From: an uncultured Clostridia bacterium
GTDB lineage: Bacteria; Bacillota; Clostridia; UBA1381
Length of the DNA stretch: 51,806 bases
Reading direction: 5' to 3'
Assembly: GCA_947585795.1 (NCBI GenBank)
Contig: CANPXG010000012.1
Coordinates: 1 to 51,806 of the forward strand
The position numbers and the translations under genes are program-made. This document shows, one piece after another, positions 24,268-33,046 of this stretch (position 1 is its first letter; every line of letters begins with the position of its first letter). The notes under the pieces are model-generated. The model was not told where the DNA came from, ran no database searches, and worked only from the letters and a program-made list of their open reading frames with translations.

Positions 24268-26199
24268 TCAGTTTTTCGGCGTTTCTTCTTTCACGCCGTC
24301 CGCCTTTGTGTCGCCGTTTTCCGTTTCGGTCTTACCGGCTTCGTCGTTCTTCTCCTTGGATGGCGCGTCATCGCCCTTTTGCGGCGGACGGTTATTAAAC
24401 GCCGACGCCTTACGGAACGTTGCACCCATAAGCTTTCTGATGTCGTAAATCTCCTCGTCGTTCGTTTCCGAAACAGCCACACTCACCTGTATGTTCGTAT
24501 TGGGCGACTGCACGTTATGGTAACGCACAAGCTCCTCGAGGTACTGCTTGAAGTCGTTCGCTCTTTCAAGCGTACACTCCTCAAACATACCGATGAACTG
24601 GTCGCTGCCGTTGTAGCCGACGAAACCGTAACTCGAAGCGGCGCGTTTCAGTATCTTACCGAACGCCTTAAGCAGCGCGTCACCGGCTTCACGTCCGCCC
24701 TTCTCGTTCACGTATTTCAGGTTGTCGATCTTAATAAGCGCGAATACGAACGAGTCCTTAAGCTTCTCAGCCGCGTATCTCTCGATCTCAACGTCGCACA
24801 TAGCGCGGTTGGGAAGTCCGGTCTTTCTGTCGGTGTACATGATGTAGTCAAGGAATTCCTTGCTTCGTCCGAGTATGATAGCACCGATACAGCCGCCGAA
24901 GAAGAAGATTATGATCGCGAGGAAAATGTACATCTTCACGTTTATTTTCTCGACCGTCGAAATACTTGCGAGCGTCGACACGTTATACGCGCCCACATAC
25001 TGATTATATTCATCGACCGTGTCCGATACGACCGAATACATCTCGTCAAGATTTTTTGAGAGCTCGTCGAGGCTCTGTTCTATAAGAACGGTGTTGCTCT
25101 TATCGGCGGACTCCACGCCGTCCGTGAATACCGCGAGTATCTGACGCTTATGCTCAAGGTCGACCTGAAGCTTTTCCTTGTCGGCTTCGAGGTACACGTA
25201 CTCGTTTATAAGGGAGTCGTACGTCGTTTCGCTTGAAATCTGAAACTCCTCGTTATGCTCCTCGTAAACGTCCTTTAAGATGTAGTCGCTTGAGTTATTG
25301 CCCTCCTCGGTACTCGTTCCGAAGTGGTACTCCGCGCCCTCCTTATTCTTGTCCGAATACTTTGTGATAAGGTCGTTCAAGTCGTCGATCTTGGTCTGCA
25401 TATTCTGCAAATCAAGCTCATACGTACCTATATCGCTCTGATACTTCTTTATGAGCGTGTCGCGGTCTACCGTCACGTCCTGCTCGAGAATAAGCGAATA
25501 TATCTGCGGCAGGTCGTAATTGAGATAGGACTCGTACACCTCGTACAAGTCGGTAAAGGAATAACCCGTAGCCGCGCTTCTGTAGTTTGGCTGCGTTTCC
25601 TTCTTCGCCGCGAGGTAATCGTAAATATTATTTACCCACGTATCAAGAATTTCCGCGCGCTCTATGTAGTCGTACTGACCGTCATTACCGGAGGCGCTGT
25701 TGTTCGGCAGCGTCTGCTGGTTTATGTACTTTTCGCCGTACGTCGCGAAGTAATTCTTTATTATGGAATCGAGCACGGTACGCGCGAAGTCCTGGTTGTA
25801 CTCGCTGTCTACCGAGAACGATACCACGTAGTCGGTGGGAAAGTACTCGTATTCCTCGCCCTGTTCGAGCAGTGCTTCCTTTCTTATTTCCTCGTCGGGA
25901 GGCGTTATCGGCTCAACGCGGCAGTTTGAGCGTATTTTGTCCGCGCCTATATTTAGGTTTAAATCCTCGAGCACGTTCGTGATAACAGCCGCCGAATATA
26001 CCTCCGTCACGTCCAGCTCGTCGCCGCTTGGCGCTTTTCCGTTCACCGCGTCGGGGTTTGTGTAGCTTATAACTGTGCTCGCGGTGTATTCCTGATTGTA
26101 CATCGCGTATCTGTACACGAGCAGAGCGCCGAGTACGCAGACCGCGAAAATCAGCCATTTCCATTTGCTGAGGTATCGGAGCAGATTAAATTTATTCAT
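24268..26199 (-). CDS. Wzz-like chain-length protein fused to a degenerate GGDEF domain
   Basis: 643 aa. Membrane helix at about 14-32, a long extracytoplasmic region with coiled-coil stretches (such as IGTYELDLQNMQTKIDDLNDL and ADKEKLQVDLEHKRQILAVF), a second helix at about 423-444, then a cytoplasmic GGDEF-fold domain (about 455-600). Fold markers are TGLPNR, IKIDNLKYVNEKGGREAGDALL and GYNGSDQFIGMF. The signature is GSDQF (531-535), so the metal and catalytic Glu is Gln and the second Gly is Ser. A diguanylate cyclase is unlikely to be active; nucleotide sensing is possible. The tail is charged and low-complexity. It overlaps the previous Wzz-like gene by eight bases. The two halves are each recognisable; their fusion is the unusual part. 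Confidence 0.85.
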   Translation of the reverse strand: MNKFNLLRYLSKWKWLIFAVCVLGALLVYRYAMYNQEYTASTVISYTNPDAVNGKAPSGDELDVTEVYSAAVITNVLEDLNLNIGADKIRSNCRVEPITPPDEEIRKEALLEQGEEYEYFPTDYVVSFSVDSEYNQDFARTVLDSIIKNYFATYGEKYINQQTLPNNSASGNDGQYDYIERAEILDTWVNNIYDYLAAKKETQPNYRSAATGYSFTDLYEVYESYLNYDLPQIYSLILEQDVTVDRDTLIKKYQSDIGTYELDLQNMQTKIDDLNDLITKYSDKNKEGAEYHFGTSTEEGNNSSDYILKDVYEEHNEEFQISSETTYDSLINEYVYLEADKEKLQVDLEHKRQILAVFTDGVESADKSNTVLIEQSLDELSKNLDEMYSVVSDTVDEYNQYVGAYNVSTLASISTVEKINVKMYIFLAIIIFFFGGCIGAIILGRSKEFLDYIMYTDRKTGLPNRAMCDVEIERYAAEKLKDSFVFALIKIDNLKYVNEKGGREAGDALLKAFGKILKRAASSYGFVGYNGSDQFIGMFEECTLERANDFKQYLEELVRYHNVQSPNTNIQVSVAVSETNDEEIYDIRKLMGATFRKASAFNNRPPQKGDDAPSKEKNDEAGKTETENGDTKADGVKEETPKN

Positions 26200-27580
26200 T
26201 TAAATCTCCCTCCTTCCTCCTGATATATCCGTCTACCATGTAGTACAAGAAGCAGAGGATAACAAAGAACACGATAGTAAGTCCTATTACCGACTGCATA
26301 ATGAACATTCTGCCGTCCGAGTTATCGTACTCGGTAAAGGTCAGGTAGTCCTTTGTGGTGTGCTTTATGTAGTCCTTGTCGGTGGTGTCCGCCACGTTCG
26401 CCACGTTTTTAAGCTCCGCGTCGACACTGTCTATAAGCTCCTCGGCTTTTTTGTAGTCCTCCTCCACAGCCGTGGACGCGGAAACCTTTGCCAATATGTC
26501 GTTATTCTCGATCATGTCGCGCTCGACCGCGCTGCCCTGCGTCAAGCTGAAATCCGCGTCACGCGTCAGGTAGTCGGTACCGATATTCGTTCTCGACATG
26601 TAGTACTCGTTGCGCTCGTTTACCGACGGTACCATGACCGTGCCTATCATCGCGCTGTCGTAATTTTGTACCGTCTGTTTTCTGACGTTGTAGTCGATCA
26701 TGAACTTCTGATACTTGATATTCAGCATATCGTTGTGGTAATTAAGCGTCCTGACGTAATGGTCTTTGTTCCTCGAAAGTCCGGATTCGAGGGCGAACGC
26801 GTAGAACTTCTTTATGCTGTACGACTGAACGTTCAAAATCATTCGGCGTATGGTTTGGAAGCTCTGTCCCGTAAGCTCAGAGCGATACGTCGCATTTTCC
26901 TCTATTCTCTGCTCGATATAGCGTAGCATTTGAGCTGATTTATCGGTGAACAGTCTTGCGATCTCGATGTATTCCTTATCGTCTATATCGCCCAAATCGT
27001 ACTTTAGCACGGAGTTGGTGCCGACATATTCCTCGTGGAACACGTCGTTGTACGCCTTGCATATAAGCTCCATCATGTCCTCGGTGGAAATATTTTTGAT
27101 TTCCTTGTTGCGGCGGTACGTGATGGTGTAGCTCGTCGATATGTAATAAGTGTTTTCGTCGAGAGGATCTATCACCTTTCCGCTGTTGTTTTCGGCTATG
27201 TCGATATGCTCCTCAAGCTCCGTCGGCGTAAGCACGTCCTGCAAGCCGGCGTAAGCGATCGCTTTTTCCGCCACAGCGTCAGACTTGAGCTCGTACACGT
27301 TGTAACGCGTCAAATTCGGATTCTGTCCCTTCGACGCCTGCTCGTAATTGAGCGACAAAACAACGGTGCGGCGCTCAAGCGTGCTTAGGTACATCACAAG
27401 CGTGCACCCGACAACAAACACGCACAAAAGCACCAATATGGTTTTTATGTTGCTCGCAATGGCGCAGAACAGCTTTTTGAAGATGTTCGCGTCCTGCAAG
27501 TCCACATTGGTGAACTTTTCCTCACTTCGCCGGAAAAACCGGTGGAGCCACTTCCTTTCCTTTTTCTTAGATTTTTTCAT
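26192..27580 (-). CDS. Wzz-like polysaccharide co-polymerase
   Basis: 462 aa. A basic cytoplasmic N-terminus (MKKSKKKERKWLHRFFRR) is followed by a transmembrane helix (about 43-65), an extracytoplasmic helical region rich in coiled coil, and a C-terminal helix (about 427-450) with a short basic tail. This two-helix, large periplasmic-loop form is that of Wzz/PCP chain-length regulators, which work with Wzy. It stands between the Wzy-like polymerase and the Wzz-GGDEF protein, so the two Wzz-like proteins probably act as a hetero-complex. No tyrosine kinase domain is attached. Sequence identity to known Wzz is not obvious by eye, so the call rests on topology and context. Confidence 0.72.
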   Translation of the reverse strand: MKKSKKKERKWLHRFFRRSEEKFTNVDLQDANIFKKLFCAIASNIKTILVLLCVFVVGCTLVMYLSTLERRTVVLSLNYEQASKGQNPNLTRYNVYELKSDAVAEKAIAYAGLQDVLTPTELEEHIDIAENNSGKVIDPLDENTYYISTSYTITYRRNKEIKNISTEDMMELICKAYNDVFHEEYVGTNSVLKYDLGDIDDKEYIEIARLFTDKSAQMLRYIEQRIEENATYRSELTGQSFQTIRRMILNVQSYSIKKFYAFALESGLSRNKDHYVRTLNYHNDMLNIKYQKFMIDYNVRKQTVQNYDSAMIGTVMVPSVNERNEYYMSRTNIGTDYLTRDADFSLTQGSAVERDMIENNDILAKVSASTAVEEDYKKAEELIDSVDAELKNVANVADTTDKDYIKHTTKDYLTFTEYDNSDGRMFIMQSVIGLTIVFFVILCFLYYMVDGYIRRKEGDLNE

Positions 27581-27628
27581 TTAAAAATTCCTCCGCTATA
27601 TTTCTCGCTTACTTGTTTCATACAATCC

Positions 27629-28915
27629 CTACGTTACTCTCTTCTGCGCTCTCACCCAAGGCCACAATCGTATATCCTGTTCCGTCGTTTCGTGGAACGC
27701 GTACGCCATCGGCATGAGTCTGAGCACAAGGCTCGTATAGAAATAGTAGAGCGTATTGTCCGTCATATAAGTTATGAATATGTAAAGCTCACTGAAGAAA
27801 AACAGCATGGCGACCTTTTCGCCCCAGTGATTTAACATCCATCTGAGCTGGAATATCCACGTGTACAGCATCCACGCCCAAAAGCCTATAAATCCAAGCT
27901 CTATGTATATTGTCAGTATGTTGTTATGCAGCGCGACAACTCCTATGTGCGCTTCGGGGTTTGACTCGGCGATCTGCTGAAGAATGACCGTGGTGTACTC
28001 AAACCCGTATCCGATAAAGCCAAGACTTATCGTATAGTATTTTTCGATATATTTGTATACCTCGCTTCGTCCCATAGTGTCTATGTTATAGTACTGCGTA
28101 ATCTCGTCAAAAAGACCGGTGCGCGTTATTACCACGTATGAAAACGAGGCTATTACAAGCAGCCACGCGAGGAAACGCATGAGGCGCACTCTCGACTTTG
28201 TTCTCATGCGTCCCATGATTATTGCGAAGAATATCGTAAGCGGCAGCGCGCCCATCGCTATTCGTTTCCAGCCGAGTATAAAGAAGAACACGGCTATGAG
28301 AATATCTATGATCCTCTCCTTCGTATGCTGAGCGAAGAACAGGAAGTAGATTATGAAAAATCCGTATGTAAACGTTATGTCGTGTATTTCCATCGCGCGC
28401 GCAAAGCCCTCCTGCGTCTCCGCGCCTTGGAACATCGCGAGTATCGAGTTTAAGCTCTCCGTGGGACCGTACACGCCCAGATTTATTACCATCATCACCG
28501 TGTTCGCGAGCGCAAGACCGTAAAACGTCGTGTATATTGCCCGTTCGCCGAACATATACGTGGCGGCGAATATTATCAGCAGCACAAGGAATTGGTACAT
28601 AAACTTCATCGCGCCGCGCAGTATGAAATCTACCGTTTCAAGATTTATTATCCACAGGAATATCGACCAAACGATTATGCCCACGAGTATAAAACCGTAC
28701 ACGCCGACGAAGCTCGAAGCGGTTTTTACTCTCCGTATGTCGCCCGAAACGCACAGCATGGACGCGCCTATAAGCGCTATAAGCAAGCTTATCGCCTTCA
28801 TCGCGCGCGACATATCCGCCGTGAACGACGGCATATCGCCCATCGCGGAAGCGGCAAGTATCACTATGTAGATAATTTGCAGAATAAGTCTGCGTTTTTC
28901 TTGCTCATTATCCAT
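27629..28915 (-). CDS. O-antigen ligase/polymerase-like membrane protein (Wzy)
   Basis: About 428 aa from ATG 28915 (an ATG at 28924 is also possible; AGGAAG lies just upstream). The N-terminal arm predicted further upstream would overlap the acyltransferase gene and is not credible. There are ten or more hydrophobic helices and a large loop with GVVALHNNILTIYIELGFIGFWAW, the HNNxL-type motif of the Wzy_C/O-antigen ligase family. It polymerises undecaprenyl-linked repeat units on the outer face of the membrane. The gene overlaps the preceding acyltransferase gene by eight bases and precedes the Wzz pair, consistent with Wzy-dependent assembly. No Wzx flippase gene lies in the operon. Confidence 0.85.
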   Translation of the reverse strand: MDNEQEKRRLILQIIYIVILAASAMGDMPSFTADMSRAMKAISLLIALIGASMLCVSGDIRRVKTASSFVGVYGFILVGIIVWSIFLWIINLETVDFILRGAMKFMYQFLVLLIIFAATYMFGERAIYTTFYGLALANTVMMVINLGVYGPTESLNSILAMFQGAETQEGFARAMEIHDITFTYGFFIIYFLFFAQHTKERIIDILIAVFFFILGWKRIAMGALPLTIFFAIIMGRMRTKSRVRLMRFLAWLLVIASFSYVVITRTGLFDEITQYYNIDTMGRSEVYKYIEKYYTISLGFIGYGFEYTTVILQQIAESNPEAHIGVVALHNNILTIYIELGFIGFWAWMLYTWIFQLRWMLNHWGEKVAMLFFFSELYIFITYMTDNTLYYFYTSLVLRLMPMAYAFHETTEQDIRLWPWVRAQKRVT

Positions 28916-29510
28916 TCGCGACATCCACTTCCTTTTCTGTTTCCTTACCTTGAGCGCCGCGGCTGCGAAGCGTTTCGGCACGCTTCTGTATAACCACCGT
29001 GCCCGGCTCGTACACGCCCTTAACGACGCTTCCCGCGCCCACGACGCAGTCGTCACCGATGACCGTGCCGCGCAGTATCACGCAGCCCGCGCCTATCCAT
29101 ACGTTATTACCAATCACGACCGGCGCGGTCGCGAAACCGCTGTCATGTATACTGCCCTCGTCTATCACGTGATCATGATCGTATATAAGTACGTTCGGTC
29201 CGAAGGACGAGTAGGAACCTATTTGTACGCGCTCCTTCGCCACGACCATGCAGCCGTTGTTGAAAAAGCACCCGCTACCTATCTCCAGCGCTCCGCCATC
29301 AGCCTCAAAAACCACGTTGCGCTTCGTATGTATACGCGCACCAAGCGTGATTTTACCGTTGTCATGCGCGGAAATTTTTGTTGTAAGCGAAAAATCCTGC
29401 GCAGGCGGCGAGAAAAACGAGCGCACGTTAAAAAGCTTTACAAACGCTATTTTAAGGAGCGTCAGCGCGCTCCGCGCATAAAGCGCCATTCGCTTTTTCA
29501 ATATGATCAT
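28908..29510 (-). CDS. Hexapeptide-repeat acyltransferase (LbH fold)
   Basis: 200 aa. Left-handed beta-helix repeats are visible from residue 70: IGSGCFFNNGCMVVAKERVQI, the catalytic His loop NVLIYDHDHV, VVIGNNVWIGAGCVI, LRGTVIGDDCVVGAGSVV. It is of the WbbJ/CatB/NodL type that O-acetylates sugars using acetyl-CoA. Here it probably modifies a sugar of the polysaccharide repeat unit. Its last bases overlap the Wzy start and its own start overlaps the stop of the GT4 gene by four bases, so it is translationally coupled. Confidence 0.9.
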   Translation of the reverse strand: MIILKKRMALYARSALTLLKIAFVKLFNVRSFFSPPAQDFSLTTKISAHDNGKITLGARIHTKRNVVFEADGGALEIGSGCFFNNGCMVVAKERVQIGSYSSFGPNVLIYDHDHVIDEGSIHDSGFATAPVVIGNNVWIGAGCVILRGTVIGDDCVVGAGSVVKGVYEPGTVVIQKRAETLRSRGAQGKETEKEVDVANG

Positions 29511-30607
29511 TCCCCGTACAATTCGATAGTTTTTTCGGTCACTCTGTCCCAGCTGTAATTTGTTTTTATATATTCGATCTGCTCCGTTTTGTCACTTTTC
29601 GGAGCCGACAAAATATCGTTAAGCTTTCTTTCAAGGTCACGCGCGTCACCGTGAGCGAACGTGTGCCCGTAACCGTTATCAACGTTTTTCACCGTTTCAA
29701 TATCGCTTACAAGGCAGTCGCAGCCGCAGCCCATAGCCTCCAAAAGCGTCAGCGGCATACCCTCCACGTCGCTGGGGAGCACGTAAAGACGGCAGTTGTG
29801 GTAAAGCTCCCACAGCTCGTCCCCCTCGACAAAACCCGTAAATATGATGCGCCCGTCCTTCTTTGCCGTTTTTGTAACCTCACGCGCGTACTCCGCCGTG
29901 TGGCTCGCGCTGCCGGCGACGACAAGCTTCATATCGGTATCTGTATTCATAAACGCCTCAATAAGATAATGCAGTCCCTTTTCCGGCACTATACGTGCGA
30001 GAAAAAGTATGTACCCATCCTTTTCAAGACCGTATTTTTCCTTTATTATTACCGGCGGCACGTAATCGCGCACATCAACGCCGTTCGGCAAATACACCGT
30101 TTCACGTCCGTATGTTTCCCTGAAGTAGTCGCGCGTACCCTCGGACAGAACGATCACTTCATCCGCGTACTTCGCCGCCGTTTTTTCACCGAACTTAAGA
30201 AATTTCGTCGCGAAACCGCCCCACTTGGCTCTTTGCCAGTCAAGCCCGTGTATCGTCGCGACGGTACGTATACCGAAAAGACGCGGCAGCCACAGCATGG
30301 AGCACGGTCCCTCGGCGTGGTAATGTATCACGTCGTAACGCCCGAAAAGCGCTAAAAACGATGCTATCACGGAGTACACGATCGCGTTGAGCTTACCGTT
30401 TTCAAACGTCGGCACGCTCTTTATACGAACGCCCTTGTAATTTTTTATATGAACGCCCTCGCCGCCCGCGATATGCTTACCGCGGCGGTTATAGGCGGTA
30501 ACGTCATGTCCCGCAGCCGCCATCCTGACGGCAAGCGACTCGACGACCACCTCCACGCCGCCCTCCCGGGACGGTATGCGTTTATGTCCTATCATTGCGA
30601 TTTTCAT
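29507..30607 (-). CDS. Glycosyltransferase family 4 (rhamnosyltransferase-like)
   Basis: 366 aa from ATG 30607 (MKIAMIGHKRIPSREGGVEV); the longer reading lacks a ribosome site. GT-B fold: N-terminal acceptor domain with GGVEVVVESLA and HYHAEGPCSMLWLPR, C-terminal donor domain with FLARIVPEKGLHYLIEAF and the E-x7-E motif PSDVEGMPLTLLEAMGCG. It is a retaining transferase adding a sugar to the lipid-linked repeat unit on the cytoplasmic membrane face. The start overlaps the stop of the other GT4 gene as ATGA. The GGVEV opening is found in DUF1972-type rhamnosyltransferases, but the donor sugar is not proven. Confidence 0.92.
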   Translation of the reverse strand: MKIAMIGHKRIPSREGGVEVVVESLAVRMAAAGHDVTAYNRRGKHIAGGEGVHIKNYKGVRIKSVPTFENGKLNAIVYSVIASFLALFGRYDVIHYHAEGPCSMLWLPRLFGIRTVATIHGLDWQRAKWGGFATKFLKFGEKTAAKYADEVIVLSEGTRDYFRETYGRETVYLPNGVDVRDYVPPVIIKEKYGLEKDGYILFLARIVPEKGLHYLIEAFMNTDTDMKLVVAGSASHTAEYAREVTKTAKKDGRIIFTGFVEGDELWELYHNCRLYVLPSDVEGMPLTLLEAMGCGCDCLVSDIETVKNVDNGYGHTFAHGDARDLERKLNDILSAPKSDKTEQIEYIKTNYSWDRVTEKTIELYGE

Positions 30608-31806
30608 CTTGATTTTTCCTCTATACAGTCCGAGTATATCTTTAAAATCTTTTCCGCGTATGTTTCCACGGTATCGTACGTTATTTTCGAGCAATTTTCG
30701 CTCATCTTTGCGCAAAGCTCCTTATTCGCGTGCAGGTACGCTATTTTTTCGGTAAGCTCCTCCGCGTTACCGCTTTCAAACAGCATACCGGTAACGCCCT
30801 CGTCGATAAGCTCGGGTATACCGCCAATGTCCGCGCCGAGTACCGGCGTCAAAAGCGTTTCGGACTCCATGACCGTGAACGGACAGTTCTCCGACCACTC
30901 CGACGGAAGCACGGTAAACGCCGCTTTTTCGATAATATCCCGAAGCTCCTTACCGCTTTTAAAGCCCATATCGCGTATATTCGCCGTTGCCTTTACCTCG
31001 TTTTCAAGCTCACCCGCGCCCGCGAAAACAAACTGTATATCGGGAAGCGCCTTCGCCGCCTTTATGAGCGTGCGTATACCCTTCTCCTCACTGTACCTGC
31101 CGAAGTACAGCACATACCCCTCACGCGCTGCACCGGACGGCTTTATGTCCTCAATAAAATTATACAGTGTTTTTGTTTTGCCTGCAATGTCAATATTATG
31201 CAGAAGCTCCCGTTCCATAAACCTCGACGGACAGACCGCCGCGTCAATGAGCGAGTACGTTTTAAGCGCCCTGTAAAGGTACGCCTCCGCCGCGCCGAGA
31301 ATACTCCTCAGCCTCGACGAATGTATACAGCTGTGCTTTACGCAATTTACATATTTGCCGCCGTAGCACTCGCGGCAAAGTCCTTCCCCGTCCCCGTTTT
31401 TCAATTTATGGTTCGGACACACGAGCTGTACGTCGTGCGCGGTGTAGATAATTGGGATATTATGTCTTTTTATCTCGTATATTATCGACGGAGTAAGCTG
31501 GTAATTAAAGTTATTGAGATGTACCGCGTCCGGCTTAAAGCTCTCTATGACGGCGCGTATTTTTTTCGCCGCCCGACGCGAGTATATTATTCTGAACGGA
31601 TATGTCAGATATTTTAATGACGCGCTGTGGAAGTCGATACCCGCCGCGTAAGCGCCGACGCTGTTTCCGACAGTGTTTCGCCCGTCAGCCATACCGAAGT
31701 ACTCCACCTCGTTGCCCATGGCGCTAAGCTGCGCGCCGAGCTTCAGCACATACGTTTCCGCGCCGCCCTTTTGCCACAGGTACTTGTTGACCATTAAAAT
31801 TCTCAT
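30604..31806 (-). CDS. Glycosyltransferase family 4, first gene of the operon
   Basis: 400 aa from ATG 31806, which follows GGGAGGAGG. N-terminal MRILMVNKYLWQKGGAETYV, a Cys-rich insert (LCRECYGGKYVNCVKHSC) that may bind a metal, then the donor domain YFGRYSEEKGIRTLIKA and the E-x7-E motif PSEWSENCPFTVMESETL. It is a retaining GT-B enzyme using a nucleotide sugar. It is the first gene of the operon, with its promoter at 31884-31856. The Cys-rich insert is common in GT4 enzymes of surface-polysaccharide clusters. The acceptor is unknown. Confidence 0.92.
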   Translation of the reverse strand: MRILMVNKYLWQKGGAETYVLKLGAQLSAMGNEVEYFGMADGRNTVGNSVGAYAAGIDFHSASLKYLTYPFRIIYSRRAAKKIRAVIESFKPDAVHLNNFNYQLTPSIIYEIKRHNIPIIYTAHDVQLVCPNHKLKNGDGEGLCRECYGGKYVNCVKHSCIHSSRLRSILGAAEAYLYRALKTYSLIDAAVCPSRFMERELLHNIDIAGKTKTLYNFIEDIKPSGAAREGYVLYFGRYSEEKGIRTLIKAAKALPDIQFVFAGAGELENEVKATANIRDMGFKSGKELRDIIEKAAFTVLPSEWSENCPFTVMESETLLTPVLGADIGGIPELIDEGVTGMLFESGNAEELTEKIAYLHANKELCAKMSENCSKITYDTVETYAEKILKIYSDCIEEKSR

Positions 31807-31855
31807 GCCGTTTCCTCCTCCCGTCAGGGTATACGGTACACAGAATATATGTAAT

Positions 31856-31884
31856 ATTATAACAAATTTAATGTTGCAAATCAA
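31856..31884 (-). promoter_or_regulatory. Promoter of the polysaccharide operon
   Basis: Minus strand TTGATT (31884-31879), 17-nt spacer, perfect TATAAT (31861-31856), about 40 nt before the first GT4 gene. Confidence 0.78.
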
Positions 31885-31894
31885 ATAACCGCGC

Positions 31895-31924
31895 TTGACA
31901 ATATTATGACAGTCATTATATAAT
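31895..31924 (+). promoter_or_regulatory. Promoter of the OafA-like acyltransferase
   Basis: Perfect TTGACA (31895-31900), 18-nt spacer, TATAAT (31919-31924). It is divergent from the polysaccharide operon promoter, so the two may be co-regulated. Confidence 0.78.
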
Positions 31925-31956
31925 TGTTTCAGACGGTTTAAAAGGGGGTTACCGAT

Positions 31957-33015
31957 GTGACAGATGTAACAATAAATAAGCGTATCGACAGTATCGACGT
32001 TGCCAAGGGTATAGGTATCATCCTTGTGGTGTTCGCGCATACGATAGTGCCGCAGCTTCGCGAAAGCAGCAAAGCCGCGGGATTTTTATGGATATTTATA
32101 TACAACTTTCACATGCCCCTTTTCTTCTTCCTGTCCGGTATACTTTTTGAAAAAGGGCTCGCCAAATACACCGACAAGCGCAAATTCATACTCGGTAAGC
32201 TGAAATATCTTATGCTCCCTTACCTGACGTTTTCGGTGTTCGCGTACGTCTTTATAAGTATCGCGCTCAAAATAAGCTTTCTCGCGCCGATACTGAAAAG
32301 CGGCGGTTACTCCGCCGCATCGTTCACGGACGCGCTTTTTCAAATACTTACATACAACGGTCACATCGACCAACATCTGTGGTTCGTTTATTCACTTTTT
32401 ATCGTGTTTGTAATAAATATACTTATGCCGAAAATCACGCGCTCGCGCGTGATGCTTATCGTGTTTCTCGCGCTTTATGTGTCGAAGGCGTTCGTGCATT
32501 ATTACGGAATACTCGACTATACGGCGGGTGATTTTCTGTTTTTCTCGCTCGCGAGAGTAATGACGGCGCGCGATATCAAGCCCGCCCTGCGTTCGCCGCT
32601 GTCTTTGGCGGCGGTGATCGCCGTCTTTGTCACGTCGGGCTGTATTTACAGCTTTTTCTACGTCACGTCCATGCCGGACGGCGTTTTAAAAGCGCTTTTG
32701 TACACGGTCCGCGCCGTTTCGTCCGTGTCGGGTATCATTACCGTGTACACGCTGTCGGAGCGTATCGCGAAGGCGCGCGCGTCAAAGCCGCTTAAAGAGA
32801 TCGGTCTTTACTCATACGACATATACCTCATGCACGCGCCGTTTCTCGTATCAGGCTCGATGGGTATACTGCTCGCGTACGCGCCGCTGCCGGCGCCCGT
32901 TTGCTGCGCCGCTGTGCTTGTGATAGGCATAGCGCTGCCATACGCGCTGTCGCGCCTTGTCATAAGAAAAATACCGCCGCTGTCGGTTATTATATTGGGT
33001 AAAAGGTATAAATAA
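31957..33015 (+). CDS. OafA-like membrane acyltransferase (Acyltransferase_3)
   Basis: 352 aa from GTG 31957. The preceding ATG (31955) is followed at once by TGA, so GTG, set behind AAAGGGGG, is the start. There are ten hydrophobic helices with the family opening RIDSIDVAKGIGIILVVFAHT and FHMPLFFFLSGILF, carrying the catalytic His. It transfers acyl groups to extracytoplasmic sugars. Divergent from the polysaccharide operon, it probably decorates that polymer. An alternative target is a peptidoglycan or teichoic acid sugar. Confidence 0.9.
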   Translation: MTDVTINKRIDSIDVAKGIGIILVVFAHTIVPQLRESSKAAGFLWIFIYNFHMPLFFFLSGILFEKGLAKYTDKRKFILGKLKYLMLPYLTFSVFAYVFISIALKISFLAPILKSGGYSAASFTDALFQILTYNGHIDQHLWFVYSLFIVFVINILMPKITRSRVMLIVFLALYVSKAFVHYYGILDYTAGDFLFFSLARVMTARDIKPALRSPLSLAAVIAVFVTSGCIYSFFYVTSMPDGVLKALLYTVRAVSSVSGIITVYTLSERIAKARASKPLKEIGLYSYDIYLMHAPFLVSGSMGILLAYAPLPAPVCCAAVLVIGIALPYALSRLVIRKIPPLSVIILGKRYK

Positions 33016-33025
33016 TTCCTTCACC

Positions 33026-33046
33026 GCGCCCAAAAAGGGCGCTTTA
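33026..33046 (+). terminator. Weak hairpin terminator
   Basis: GCGCCC (33026-33031), loop AAAAA, GGGCGC (33037-33042), then TTTA. It lies between the convergent acyltransferase gene and fbp. The T-run is short. Confidence 0.45.

Noticed and set aside
24268-26199. Active diguanylate cyclase
   Set aside because: The signature is GSDQF; the Glu needed for metal binding and catalysis is Gln.
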